NCBI GenBank assembly: GCA_964517495.1
Contig: CAZFER010000032.1
Coordinates: 1 to 64,000, forward strand
Length of the DNA stretch: 64,000 bases
DNA from: CAZFER01 sp964517495
GTDB taxonomy: Bacteria; Hinthialibacterota; Hinthialibacteria; Hinthialibacterales; Hinthialibacteraceae
Direction of reading: 5' to 3'
Positions 8,775 through 17,564 of the stretch are shown in pieces. Made by a program: the position numbers and the translations under genes. Positions within the stretch are counted from its first letter, which is position 1; every line of letters starts with the position of its first letter. A model generated the notes under the pieces. It was not told where the DNA came from and searched no databases. It worked only from the letters and a program-made list of their open reading frames with translations.

Positions 8775-9773
8775 ATGGCGGATATTCTATCACAGAGTGA
8801 AATTGATGCGCTCTTGTCAGCCTTTGCCACCGGAGAAGGGGCTCCGGAAATTGGAGGGGCTGAAGAGGACGAACAGGTTCGTGAGGTTAAAGTTTATGAC
8901 TTTAACCATCCGGACCGTTTTTCCAAAGATCAAATCCGCACCATGCATAACTTGCATGACCACTTTGCTCGTATTTTTTCGATTTCCTTATCCGCTTTCC
9001 TCCGAACCATCGTTGAAGTTAAACTGGTTTCTGTTGATCAAATTTCCTATGAGGAATTTATTCGCTCGATTCCCAATCCTACCTCTTTGAATGTTATCAA
9101 CATGGACCCGCTTGAAGATAAAGCTTTAATCGAATTATCTCCCACCCTCTCATTCCCGGTCATCGATCGATTAATGGGTGGTGCGGGGAATGTTTTCAAG
9201 AAAAACCGGGAATTGACTGAAATTGAACAAACCATTATTGAAAAAGTCCTCTATCGTGCTTTTGATTGTCTCCATGAAGCCTGGGCCAATGTTATCCCCT
9301 TAAATCTTTCGCTTGAACAATCAGAAACCAATCCCCAACTGTTGTTGCAGCAATACCTCCCGTCGGAAATGGTTATTTTGATGACTTTCGAAGTAACCCT
9401 GGGAGAGATATCAGGAACATTGTCTTTCTGTATTCCTTATCCCACCCTCGAGCCGGTTGCCAATCAACTCTCCAGTACCTCATGGTTCTCTGCTGGAAAA
9501 AAAGAATTGTCGGATGAACATGCCGAAACATTATATGACCGGCTCCGCAGGGTCAATATTCCCATAATCGCGTATGTTGGATCAGCTGAATTGAGATTGA
9601 AAGAATTGCTTGAATTAAAAAATGGTGACGTCGTCCAATTAAATCGCCGGACAGACGAAGAAATTGTCGTGCAGATTGGCAATGAATATCGTTATTTTGC
9701 CAAACCCGGCAAGAAACGCGGACATAATGCAGTTCGAATTACCAAGATCATCACTGGACCGGATGACGTATAA
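8775..9773 (+). CDS. fliM: Flagellar motor switch protein FliM
   Basis: The 332-residue protein begins with the CheY-P-binding peptide (LSQSEIDALLSAF, residues 5-17). A CheC-like middle domain follows, with the GGAGN motif around residue 138, and then a C-terminal SpoA domain (about 255-325) with LRLKELLELKNGDVVQLNR. FliM is part of the cytoplasmic C-ring and binds phosphorylated CheY to switch rotation. Length and domain order are normal. The gene sits between fliL and fliY. Confidence 0.95.
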   Translation: MADILSQSEIDALLSAFATGEGAPEIGGAEEDEQVREVKVYDFNHPDRFSKDQIRTMHNLHDHFARIFSISLSAFLRTIVEVKLVSVDQISYEEFIRSIPNPTSLNVINMDPLEDKALIELSPTLSFPVIDRLMGGAGNVFKKNRELTEIEQTIIEKVLYRAFDCLHEAWANVIPLNLSLEQSETNPQLLLQQYLPSEMVILMTFEVTLGEISGTLSFCIPYPTLEPVANQLSSTSWFSAGKKELSDEHAETLYDRLRRVNIPIIAYVGSAELRLKELLELKNGDVVQLNRRTDEEIVVQIGNEYRYFAKPGKKRGHNAVRITKIITGPDDV

Positions 9774-9792
9774 ATAAAAAAGTAGGTCAACT

Positions 9793-10845
9793 ATGTGTGC
9801 AGAAGCATTAACTCAAGATGAAATTGACGCGTTGCTGCGCGGAGAGCCACCTCCAGAGAAACCGTCACAGATTACTCCTGAAGAGGAGGACACCATCAAT
9901 CTCTACTCGAATTTGGTGGGTGATTGTGGGAGCGATGTTTTATCCACGTTGACGGGAGAGTCTGTAACCACCTCGGTTGGGGAATTCAAAGAGACCGATC
10001 CGGATACCATTAGCAGCGATGTTGAAAGTGAAATTGTTGTCGCTGAGTTGAATTATAAAGGCATGATTCAAGGGAAAACCACCATCATCATGCCAGTCAA
10101 CACCGCTTTGAAATTGGCAACTCAAATGACCGGAGGTGGGGCGGAAAGCGAATTTGGCGATTTAGAGGAAAGCGCGCTTAGTGAAGCGATTCAATCACTA
10201 TACAGTTCAGTCAACACCCAACTGTCACAACAAATCGGCAGTGACATCCAAATGGATGCACCGGATGTTACCACCCAACCCGGAAATTTGCATGAACTGT
10301 TGCCCGAATCGCCGGAGCGATTAATCATTGTCGATTATAAGATTGAATCGGATGATATAAGTGGTCCTATTTACCAGTTAATACCTCGAAATCTATTGCA
10401 TTCAATTTCGTCAGCTCTTTCCGGTGAAACACCCGCTCCGGTTGAGGATATTACCTCGGGAAGGGAGTTTGGTACGTCCTCCAAAGTCCCGCCTGTTATG
10501 TCAGCGCCTGCGGCTTTTTCACCGGGCGGCGGGGGTGGTATGCCAGGGATGCAGCAGTATCAACCTTCTCAGCCCTCTGTTGATATCTCCAACCTCGATC
10601 TGATCCTCGATATCTCAGTCGAAATCAAAGTGGAGTTGGGCCGAACTCACCGTAAAATACGTGAAGTGTTGGAACTCGGACCTTCCTCTGTTGTGGAACT
10701 GGATCATCTGGCGGGTGAACCCATCGACATTCTGGTGAATGATAAACTCTTCGCCAAAGGTGAAGTGGTTGTTATCGATGAAAACTTTGGTGTCCGAATC
10801 ACCGATATTCTGAGTATTGAAGAACGGATTGAAGCGCTTAAATAA
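9793..10845 (+). CDS. fliY: Flagellar motor switch phosphatase FliY (FliN-type)
   Basis: This 350-residue protein has three parts. An N-terminal FliM-like peptide (ALTQDEIDALLRG) probably binds CheY-P. A CheC-like region (about 35-205) carries LEESALSEAIQSLYSSVN, resembling the phosphatase helix. A Gly/Pro-rich linker (230-260) leads to a C-terminal SpoA/FliN domain (about 270-348, with RKIREVLELGPSSVVELD). This architecture fits FliY of Gram-positives, spirochaetes and epsilonproteobacteria better than short FliN. It should be a C-ring component and may also dephosphorylate CheY-P; the phosphatase activity is inferred. Nineteen bases separate it from fliM. Confidence 0.88.
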   Translation: MCAEALTQDEIDALLRGEPPPEKPSQITPEEEDTINLYSNLVGDCGSDVLSTLTGESVTTSVGEFKETDPDTISSDVESEIVVAELNYKGMIQGKTTIIMPVNTALKLATQMTGGGAESEFGDLEESALSEAIQSLYSSVNTQLSQQIGSDIQMDAPDVTTQPGNLHELLPESPERLIIVDYKIESDDISGPIYQLIPRNLLHSISSALSGETPAPVEDITSGREFGTSSKVPPVMSAPAAFSPGGGGGMPGMQQYQPSQPSVDISNLDLILDISVEIKVELGRTHRKIREVLELGPSSVVELDHLAGEPIDILVNDKLFAKGEVVVIDENFGVRITDILSIEERIEALK

Positions 10846-10871
10846 TGGATATGACAAGGAGTGGATAGGGT

Positions 10872-11288
10872 ATGGCGCAGCACTCGGAATTAAAACTAAT
10901 TGATTTACTCTCGCTTCGTCCGGGATCGTTGCTGCATTTACACACCGTAAAAGGGGAACCGGCCTGTACTTTGGCTGAGCAATTGTTACGATGTGAAGGA
11001 TGGAAAGAAGAAATTAGCCATGCTGCCTTTCCGGAAGGAGATGATCAAACTCGGCACAATTTCTCTAAGTTGTTGGATATCCCCATAGATACTCAAGTTA
11101 TTGTGCGCCATCCAAAGGATAATGTTGTTGAGATTTTACGTTTAAACTCCGCCGGGTGGCATGATATTTTGTCTCGAGTGGGATATCATGTTGATGTGAT
11201 GGTTGATGGCCGAATCTTCGCATCAGGTGAGATAGTGGATACCCAAAATGAAAGTGGTATTCGAATAGAGAAAATGGCTGCTTTATAA
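10872..11288 (+). CDS. Second FliN/SpoA-domain C-ring protein
   Basis: The protein has 138 residues with no signal peptide. Residues ~60-138 look like a SpoA (FliN C-terminal) domain: LDIPIDTQVIVRHP, LRLNSAGWHDIL and VDVMVDGRIFASGEIV align well with FliN. The first 55 residues match nothing I know. It follows FliY with its own AAGGAG Shine-Dalgarno. It is probably a stand-alone FliN paralogue, so FliM, FliY and this protein give three SpoA proteins for the C-ring. Confidence 0.75.
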   Translation: MAQHSELKLIDLLSLRPGSLLHLHTVKGEPACTLAEQLLRCEGWKEEISHAAFPEGDDQTRHNFSKLLDIPIDTQVIVRHPKDNVVEILRLNSAGWHDILSRVGYHVDVMVDGRIFASGEIVDTQNESGIRIEKMAAL

Positions 11289-11480
11289 ATTTGTTTTTGT
11301 TCAGGTCAGCGGCTTGTTGGTTTGACAGCACCTTGCATTTATCGAGCCGTTGTTCCGTAGCGTTGAATGTTTTTCACGTTTTAACCTTTGCTGCCGGTTA
11401 GAACAATTGGGTTGAGGGCCGCAAGATCCTACGTTGTCTTGCGGTGGCCGGAATGATCTCATTTCGGCAGGTGAAAACTG
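11289..11480 (+). promoter_or_regulatory. Structured gap before fliO, two consecutive hairpins
   Basis: This 192-base gap interrupts an otherwise packed operon. CCGCAAGA (11419-11426) pairs with TCTTGCGG (11437-11444). Three bases later, GCCGGAATG (11447-11455) pairs with CATTTCGGC (11460-11468) with one G-U pair. The second hairpin's right arm touches the fliO Shine-Dalgarno-like GGCAGGTG. This may be a leader controlling fliO translation or an mRNA processing site. No T-run follows, so a simple terminator is unlikely. Confidence 0.4.
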
Positions 11481-12275
11481 ATGATAATTCAAAAATCATG
11501 GGTGGTGTTCGCCGTCTGTGCCGTTCTGCTTTTTGCGGATATAAGCATGGTGTGCCTTCATGCGGCTGAACAAACCGAACAATCGGTCTCACAGGATATT
11601 CAATCTTCCTCTCCTAACCTTACGGCCCAGAAACACGCTGGTACGGTAAGCGGTGCTACGAATGTCTTAAATGCCACTTCGGCTGTCTCCTCACGTGAAA
11701 AGGTATTCAGTGCGTTGCAAACAGCATGGGATGATCTTTCTGCGGAAGGAAATACCAACACCGTTACGGATGGATCAACCCCTAGCACAAATAACAGCGA
11801 TTCATCCACAAAATATATTGGCCAAATGTTAATAAGCCTCTCGCTGGTTATTCTAATGGCCCTTTCTTTGGCGTGGGGATTCAAACGGTTTGTGCTTAAA
11901 AATCGCACCTTGGGCGGAGGTCATATCAATTTGCTCGCTTCATATGCCTTATCCCAAAAATCAAAAGTTCATCTATTGCAAGTGGGGGAGGAGTGTTTTC
12001 TGGTGGGAGAAGGCAACAATGCTTTATCATTGATTTCCAAGGTGAATTTGCTGGATGATACCGAACCCCATAACCGGGATGACTATGATTTAGAGTCTTA
12101 TGAAGAAGAATCTGCCCCTAAAAATAATTCATTCACTTCATTTGAAGACCGGCTCTCCGATTGGCAGCAATCCCTCAAAGAGCAAAATTTAAGTCAGGAG
12201 ATGAAAACCAGCCTTTTACTGCTGGGGGGGCTATCAGAGCGTTTGCGCCGAAAAGGAGGGGAATCAAATGGCTAA
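11481..12275 (+). CDS. fliO: Flagellar biosynthesis protein FliO
   Basis: The 264-residue protein has an N-terminal signal-like hydrophobic segment (about 8-30), a Ser/Thr-rich linker, one membrane helix (about 112-135, MLISLSLVILMALSLAWGF) and a cytoplasmic domain. The sequence INLLASYALSQKSKVHLLQV followed by VGEECFLVG is the FliO signature. FliO assists assembly of the FliP-FliR export core. Its last 8 bases overlap fliP. The cleaved-type signal plus long periplasmic linker makes it larger than the ~120-residue E. coli protein, which is common outside Proteobacteria. Confidence 0.85.
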   Translation: MIIQKSWVVFAVCAVLLFADISMVCLHAAEQTEQSVSQDIQSSSPNLTAQKHAGTVSGATNVLNATSAVSSREKVFSALQTAWDDLSAEGNTNTVTDGSTPSTNNSDSSTKYIGQMLISLSLVILMALSLAWGFKRFVLKNRTLGGGHINLLASYALSQKSKVHLLQVGEECFLVGEGNNALSLISKVNLLDDTEPHNRDDYDLESYEEESAPKNNSFTSFEDRLSDWQQSLKEQNLSQEMKTSLLLLGGLSERLRRKGGESNG

Positions 12276-13137
12276 GCGTTGGACTCTCCCATTGGTTTTA
12301 GTCGTAACAGGATTTCTTCTTTATCCATCTGCCGGGTGGGCACAGGCTATAAATGCGCCTGAACCCATTCTTCCTACATTGGGGATTGATGATCCCAACG
12401 GTCCCCACCCCAGTGATGTTTCCGTCACTTTGAAGATCCTCTTTTTATTGACGATTTTATCACTACTTCCCAGCATTGCCATAATGACCACCTCGTTTAT
12501 TCGCATTTCTATTGTATTAAGTCTGGTGAGAAGGGCCATCGGAACTCAGCAAACCCCTTCAAATGAAATCATCGTGGGACTGGCGTTGTTCATGACCTTT
12601 TACATCATGACTCCCACGTTTGAAGAGATTAATAATACCGCGATTCAACCTTATCTAAACCAGGAAATCAAATCGATACCGGTCGGAGAACCGGATGCAT
12701 TCGGGCGTCCCGTGGAAGGACAACCCATGCTGCCTTTTTATGTCATGCTGCAACGGGGGGTGATTCCCATCCGTGAATTTATGTGGAGTCAAATCGGCGT
12801 AAAAGGGGCACGGGATGTGGCTGTGTTTATGTCCATGGCCGGCATGTCCAAACCAGAAAATGAGGATGATGTACCCACCCATGTTCTCATCCCGGCGTTT
12901 ATGATCAGCGAATTAAAAAAAGCATTCATGATGGGATTTATGATTTTTATTCCCTTTTTGATTTTGGATATCGTCACCTCATCCGTCCTTATTTCGATGG
13001 GGATGTTCCAATTGCCCCCCGCGTTTATTTCGCTGCCATTCAAGATTTTGTTGTTTGTGCTTGTCGATGGCTGGAGTGTTCTGGTAAGGGCATTGGGTCT
13101 TTCATTCATGCAGAATATGGGCGGGATTGTTGGATAA
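12268..13137 (+). CDS. fliP: Flagellar biosynthesis protein FliP
   Basis: The 289-residue protein has a signal peptide ending near GWAQA and four membrane segments. The motif IRISIVLSLVRRAIGTQQTP with GLALFMTFYIMTP is diagnostic of FliP, and FMGFMIFIPFL-like residues follow in the second half. FliP forms a pentamer with FliQ and FliR as the membrane gate of the flagellar type III export system. The start overlaps fliO by 8 bases, which suggests translational coupling. Confidence 0.95.
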   Translation: MAKRWTLPLVLVVTGFLLYPSAGWAQAINAPEPILPTLGIDDPNGPHPSDVSVTLKILFLLTILSLLPSIAIMTTSFIRISIVLSLVRRAIGTQQTPSNEIIVGLALFMTFYIMTPTFEEINNTAIQPYLNQEIKSIPVGEPDAFGRPVEGQPMLPFYVMLQRGVIPIREFMWSQIGVKGARDVAVFMSMAGMSKPENEDDVPTHVLIPAFMISELKKAFMMGFMIFIPFLILDIVTSSVLISMGMFQLPPAFISLPFKILLFVLVDGWSVLVRALGLSFMQNMGGIVG

Positions 13138-13165
13138 ATCAGCAAAAGAAAGGAGTGGTGTTGTT

Positions 13166-13444
13166 ATGACGGAATTACGCGTGATTGAACTAGGCCAGTT
13201 AATGATGTTTAACGCCTTGATCATTAGCTTGCCCCTTTTGGGAACCGGTTTGATCGTCGGGATTTTAATCAGTGTGTTTCAGGCCGCCACCCAGATCAAC
13301 GAACAAACACTGACCATTGTACCCAAACTGCTGGTGGTGGGCACGACATTTATGTTTTTGATGCCCTGGCTATTGAACCGGGTGTTGGATTTAACCCGGC
13401 GTATGTTGAATGAAATTCCATTTGTGGCGAGTAATAGCGGATGA
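13166..13444 (+). CDS. fliQ: Flagellar biosynthesis protein FliQ
   Basis: Starting at the ATG at 13166 gives 92 residues, the normal FliQ size. AGGAGTGG lies 7 bases upstream, which favours this start over an in-frame one at 13127 inside the fliP end. Two membrane hairpins are visible (LIISLPLLGTGLIVGILISV and LLVVGTTFMFLMPWLL) around the conserved FQAATQINEQTL motif. FliQ is part of the export gate. Its stop overlaps the fliR start by 4 bases. Confidence 0.93.
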   Translation: MTELRVIELGQLMMFNALIISLPLLGTGLIVGILISVFQAATQINEQTLTIVPKLLVVGTTFMFLMPWLLNRVLDLTRRMLNEIPFVASNSG

Positions 13445-14307
13445 CGATTCTACCCGAGCCATATGAAAACGAATTTCTCGCGTTTGTCTTTGTTTATGCG
13501 CGAGTGGGTGCGGCGGTGTTTACCATGCCAGTCATTGGCGCTACTACCGTTCCACGGCATATCCGGGCCGGTGTGGCCTTTTGGATTAGCATCGTTTTAC
13601 TAGGCTCGACATGGGGAATGAATGAATCCCAGGCAGGCTTGGTCTTGCCAGAAACCATCCGGGATTACAACGGCCTCGTTGATTTTACCTTGGCGGTTAT
13701 GTCAGAAATGGCCATTGGTTTCACCTTTGGCTTTATCGGTCAAATATTTGTTCAAACCGTCGGTGTGACCGGTGAAATTGTAGGGCAGCAGGGTGGGTTT
13801 TCCGCTGCCTCGGTTTTGGACCCAGTAACCGGACAGGATATCTTCTTGATGTCCACCATTAAAACCTTGCTGGCAACTTTAATTTTTATTGTGATTAATG
13901 GTCCGGAAAATGTGTTTCTTGTTTTATATGAAAGTTTTAAAGTGATTCATCCGGGTGAAGGAATAACGATGGGAAGCTATAGCGAAGCAACCTATCGCAC
14001 CATTGTGACCACCATCGTGAATGATGAAGGAAGGCAATATGCCCTGGCTTCCATGATGTATCGCGTGGGAGTTCAGATGGCTGGCCCGATGATCGCATCC
14101 ATGATTTTGGTCAGTGTGGCGGAAGCATTCTTGGCTCGAATCGTTCCCCAGATGAATATTATGGCGGTTGGTTTTGCATTAAGAATATCTATCGCTCTGG
14201 TGATTTTGTTATCCGCAATGCAGTTCACCGTCAGAGCATTTAGTGATTATTTGGAACAATACATGATGTTTTCAAGGGCCATGCTAAGCCGGATGGCCCC
14301 ATTCTGA
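13441..14307 (+). CDS. fliR: Flagellar biosynthesis protein FliR
   Basis: The 288-residue membrane protein has about six hydrophobic segments. FLAFVFVYARVGAAVFTMPV at the N-terminus and GEIVGQQGGFSAASVLDP in the middle are typical of FliR. FliR is the single-copy subunit completing the FliP5-Q4-R1 export gate. Its ATG overlaps the fliQ TGA, and flhB follows after 33 bases. Confidence 0.93.
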   Translation: MTILPEPYENEFLAFVFVYARVGAAVFTMPVIGATTVPRHIRAGVAFWISIVLLGSTWGMNESQAGLVLPETIRDYNGLVDFTLAVMSEMAIGFTFGFIGQIFVQTVGVTGEIVGQQGGFSAASVLDPVTGQDIFLMSTIKTLLATLIFIVINGPENVFLVLYESFKVIHPGEGITMGSYSEATYRTIVTTIVNDEGRQYALASMMYRVGVQMAGPMIASMILVSVAEAFLARIVPQMNIMAVGFALRISIALVILLSAMQFTVRAFSDYLEQYMMFSRAMLSRMAPF

Positions 14308-14340
14308 ACGGTGACTTGAACACTGTCGGAGTAGAACACT

Positions 14341-15420
14341 ATGGCAGATTCTGAGAGCGGCCAGGAGAAAACTGAGACTGCGACGGCGCGAAAACGTGAA
14401 CGTGCCAAAGATGATGGGAATATACCCAAAAGCATGGAAATCAACACCGCTTTGATGTTGATTGCCGGAGTGACCACGTTTTATTTCTTCGCCGATGATT
14501 TTTACCGGGGCATCATGGAAGCCATTCGGTATTACATCGGACACAGTCACTCGGAAGAGATCACCATCACTGGCATCCATACGTTTATGTTGAATTTCGG
14601 CTTGAGGGTGTTATCGATTATTTGGCCATTTTTTCTCATATTCGTTTTAGTCGCATTGGTGATTAATATCGCTCAGGTTGGATTTATGTTTATTAGCCGG
14701 CCTTTAATTCCCGATTTTAACAGGATTAATCCTATCACGGGATTGGGCCGTTTGTTTTCCATGCGTGGACGTGTGGAACTGCTTAAATCTGTTTTCAAAA
14801 TGTTCATCCTTGCTCCTGTGATGATCTGGACGGTATATAGCCATCTGCCTGAGATGATGCCCCTGGTGAATCAAGGGACTGCCGATATTCTTGTTCACCT
14901 TGGCTGGGCGGCATTGGATGTCGCCGTAAAAGCCCTATTGATTATGCTGGTGCTTTCCATTATCGATTACGCTTATCAGCGCTGGCAGTATGAACAAGAC
15001 CTGAAAATGACAAAAGAAGAAGTTAAACAAGAGATGAAGGACGTCCAGGGTGATCCTCAAATTCGCAGCCGAATCCGCTCGATTCAGATGGAAATGGCGC
15101 GTAAACGAATGTTGGAGGAAGTCCCGGAGTCAGAAGTGGTGGTCACCAATCCTACGGAATATGCCATTGCCATTCGATATGATGCAGAAAAAGCTCCGGC
15201 TCCCCAGGTGGTGGCCAAGGGGAAAAATTTGATTGCCCAGAAGATTAAAGAGATTGCCATGGAGCATAACATCCCGATTGTGGAAAATCGCCCCTTGGCA
15301 CAATCTTTATATAAATTAGTTGATATTGGAAATTTAATTCCGCCCGAACTGTACCAGGCGGTAGCGGAAGTGTTGGCCTATGTATACAAGCTGACCAACA
15401 AGATTGAAGAAAAAGTTTAG
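14341..15420 (+). CDS. flhB: Flagellar biosynthesis protein FlhB
   Basis: The 359-residue protein starts with GQEKTETATARKRERAKDDG, the conserved FlhB N-terminus. Four membrane helices occupy about residues 30-210, and the cytoplasmic C-domain covers 215-359. FlhB switches export from rod/hook to filament substrates after self-cleavage within NPTH. Here the site at residues 270-273 is NPTE. The scissile Asn-Pro is kept, but the His is Glu. The remaining motif (YAIAIRYD) is normal. Confidence 0.94.
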   Translation: MADSESGQEKTETATARKRERAKDDGNIPKSMEINTALMLIAGVTTFYFFADDFYRGIMEAIRYYIGHSHSEEITITGIHTFMLNFGLRVLSIIWPFFLIFVLVALVINIAQVGFMFISRPLIPDFNRINPITGLGRLFSMRGRVELLKSVFKMFILAPVMIWTVYSHLPEMMPLVNQGTADILVHLGWAALDVAVKALLIMLVLSIIDYAYQRWQYEQDLKMTKEEVKQEMKDVQGDPQIRSRIRSIQMEMARKRMLEEVPESEVVVTNPTEYAIAIRYDAEKAPAPQVVAKGKNLIAQKIKEIAMEHNIPIVENRPLAQSLYKLVDIGNLIPPELYQAVAEVLAYVYKLTNKIEEKV

Positions 15421-15428
15421 AGTGATCG

Positions 15429-17564
15429 ATGGCGGAACCAAGGACAGGTTTATTATCTGGTTTAAGAAATTTCCGGCTGGCTAATATTTTAGTCGCGGTC
15501 GGATTTATCGGTATACTCGGTATCATGCTCGGATCGGTACCGCCGGTCATGCTATCTATGTTGCTGGCGACCAATATTGCTATTGCCTTGCTGGTTTTGA
15601 TGATGGCCTTGTATATGCTTGAACCACTGGAATTTACAACCTTTCCCACAGTCTTATTAATGTTGACGATATTTCGTCTTTCACTCAATGTCGCCTCGAC
15701 GAAATTGATTCTCACTCCCTCAACGGGAGTTTCGCAAAAAGCCGGCGCGGTTATCGAATTTTTTGGCCGGGTCGTGGCCGGCGATAACGCCATCATTGGT
15801 TTTGTCGTGTTCTTGATCCTGGTGATTATCCAGTTCGTTGTCATTACCAAAGGTTCTGGGCGTATCGCTGAGGTGGCGGCCCGTTTTACCTTGGATGCCA
15901 TGCCCGGTAAACAGATGGCGATTGATGCCGACCTTAATGCAGGTCTGATCACGGAATCGGATGCACGAAAACGGCGATCGGATATTGCTCGGGAAGCGGA
16001 TTTCTATGGAGCGATGGACGGTGCCAGTAAATTTGTACGAGGGGATGCGATTGCCGGTATCATTATTACCGTCATCAATATTCTGGGTGGGATTGGAGTC
16101 GGTTTCTCTGAAGGGCTCCCTTTCTTTGGTGTATTGAGAACCTATACCATTCTCACCATTGGAGATGGTTTGGTTACTCAAATACCCGCCCTGTTAACCT
16201 CTACGGCTGCGGGCATCGTTGTAACCCGGGCTTCAGAAGAAAAGGCATTGGGTGATAGCTTGGCCGGTCAGCTGTTTGCCAAACCGGAAGCGATCTTTGT
16301 TGCATCGTCGGCGTTGTTTCTGGTGGCGGTTTTGGGAATGATGTTCAGCCCTGGTATTGTTTTGCCCTTCGCTTCCATTGCCATTATATTAGGAGGGGGG
16401 GCATGGCAAATACAACGCACACAAAAGGCCGAAATAATTGAAGAGGAGGAACGGGCTCGCGAGGCAGAAGAGGAAGTCCCTCCTGAACCTGAAAAAGTGG
16501 AATCCCTCCTCGAAGTGGATCCTATGGAAATTGAGATCGGCTTCAGCTTGATTCCCCTGGTGGACAGCGAACAAGGTGGTGATTTACTCGATCGTGTTTC
16601 TGTGATACGTCGGCAAACCGCGGTGGAATTGGGGATTATCGTTCCCCCTATCCGCATTCGGGACAACATGCAATTAGGTCCCCGTCAATATAATATTTTG
16701 ATCCGTGGCATTCGAGTGGCAGAAGGTGAGATCCGGCCCGACCGCCTGTTGGCAATGAAACCGGACATGGAGGAAGGGGATGATGTGCCCGGCATCAAAA
16801 CAGTTGAACCTGCCTTTGGCACACCTGCCAAATGGATCGAAAAAGATGAACGGTCACGTGCTGAAATGGCGGATTACAGCGTGGTTGAACCCGCTGCGGT
16901 TTTAGCGACTCATTTAACGGAAGTGATTCGTAACCATGCTCATGATTTGCTGGGCCGGCAGGAAGTCCAGAACTTGATCGACAATCTGAAAGAACGCAAT
17001 TCAGTATTGGTCAGGGAATTAACCGAAGTGGCGAATGTCAAAATTGGCGTTATGCAAAAAGTACTCCAAAACCTGCTGCGTGAACGGGTACCCATTCGTA
17101 ATCTTGAATTGATTTTTGAGGCGATTGCCGATTATGCTGAACCGGCTCAAATGAATCCGGATACCATTACGGAATATTGCCGGATGAATTTGAATCGGAT
17201 TATCACCAATCTTTATCTGGATCAAAGCGGCCAGTTACCGGTCATAACCATTGATCCGAATATTGAAAGCCGTCTGCTGGACGGTCTCCAGCGGGGTGGA
17301 TCAGCCGGTATTATGGCGACCGATCCCCCTTATGCAGAGAAAGTCATTTCTGCTGTAAAGAAAGAATGCAACACGGCGATGGCGTCTGGTTTTCATCCCT
17401 TAATTTTGACAACGCCTCAGCTGCGAGCGCATATTAGGCGTTTATGTGAACGGGAGATACCCCGGCTTATAGTTCTATCCTATAACGAAGTAGCACCGAA
17501 TGTTCCGGTAACACGAATTGCGACTGTGAGGTTACAAAGTGCGAGTGAAAAAGTTCCAAGCTAA
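15429..17564 (+). CDS. flhA: Flagellar biosynthesis protein FlhA
   Basis: The 711-residue protein has eight membrane helices in residues ~20-330. The FHIPEP-region-like cytoplasmic loop contains ARFTLDAMPGKQMAIDADLN, diagnostic of FlhA/LcrD export proteins. The cytoplasmic C-terminal domain (~370-711) is the docking platform for chaperone-substrate pairs. The length is normal. Its 3' end overlaps the start of flhF by 26 bases. Confidence 0.96.
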   Translation: MAEPRTGLLSGLRNFRLANILVAVGFIGILGIMLGSVPPVMLSMLLATNIAIALLVLMMALYMLEPLEFTTFPTVLLMLTIFRLSLNVASTKLILTPSTGVSQKAGAVIEFFGRVVAGDNAIIGFVVFLILVIIQFVVITKGSGRIAEVAARFTLDAMPGKQMAIDADLNAGLITESDARKRRSDIAREADFYGAMDGASKFVRGDAIAGIIITVINILGGIGVGFSEGLPFFGVLRTYTILTIGDGLVTQIPALLTSTAAGIVVTRASEEKALGDSLAGQLFAKPEAIFVASSALFLVAVLGMMFSPGIVLPFASIAIILGGGAWQIQRTQKAEIIEEEERAREAEEEVPPEPEKVESLLEVDPMEIEIGFSLIPLVDSEQGGDLLDRVSVIRRQTAVELGIIVPPIRIRDNMQLGPRQYNILIRGIRVAEGEIRPDRLLAMKPDMEEGDDVPGIKTVEPAFGTPAKWIEKDERSRAEMADYSVVEPAAVLATHLTEVIRNHAHDLLGRQEVQNLIDNLKERNSVLVRELTEVANVKIGVMQKVLQNLLRERVPIRNLELIFEAIADYAEPAQMNPDTITEYCRMNLNRIITNLYLDQSGQLPVITIDPNIESRLLDGLQRGGSAGIMATDPPYAEKVISAVKKECNTAMASGFHPLILTTPQLRAHIRRLCEREIPRLIVLSYNEVAPNVPVTRIATVRLQSASEKVPS

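Noticed and set aside
13127..13165. Longer fliQ start at 13127
   Set aside because: It overlaps the fliP end and adds 13 residues absent from FliQ proteins; the ATG at 13166 has a good AGGAG.
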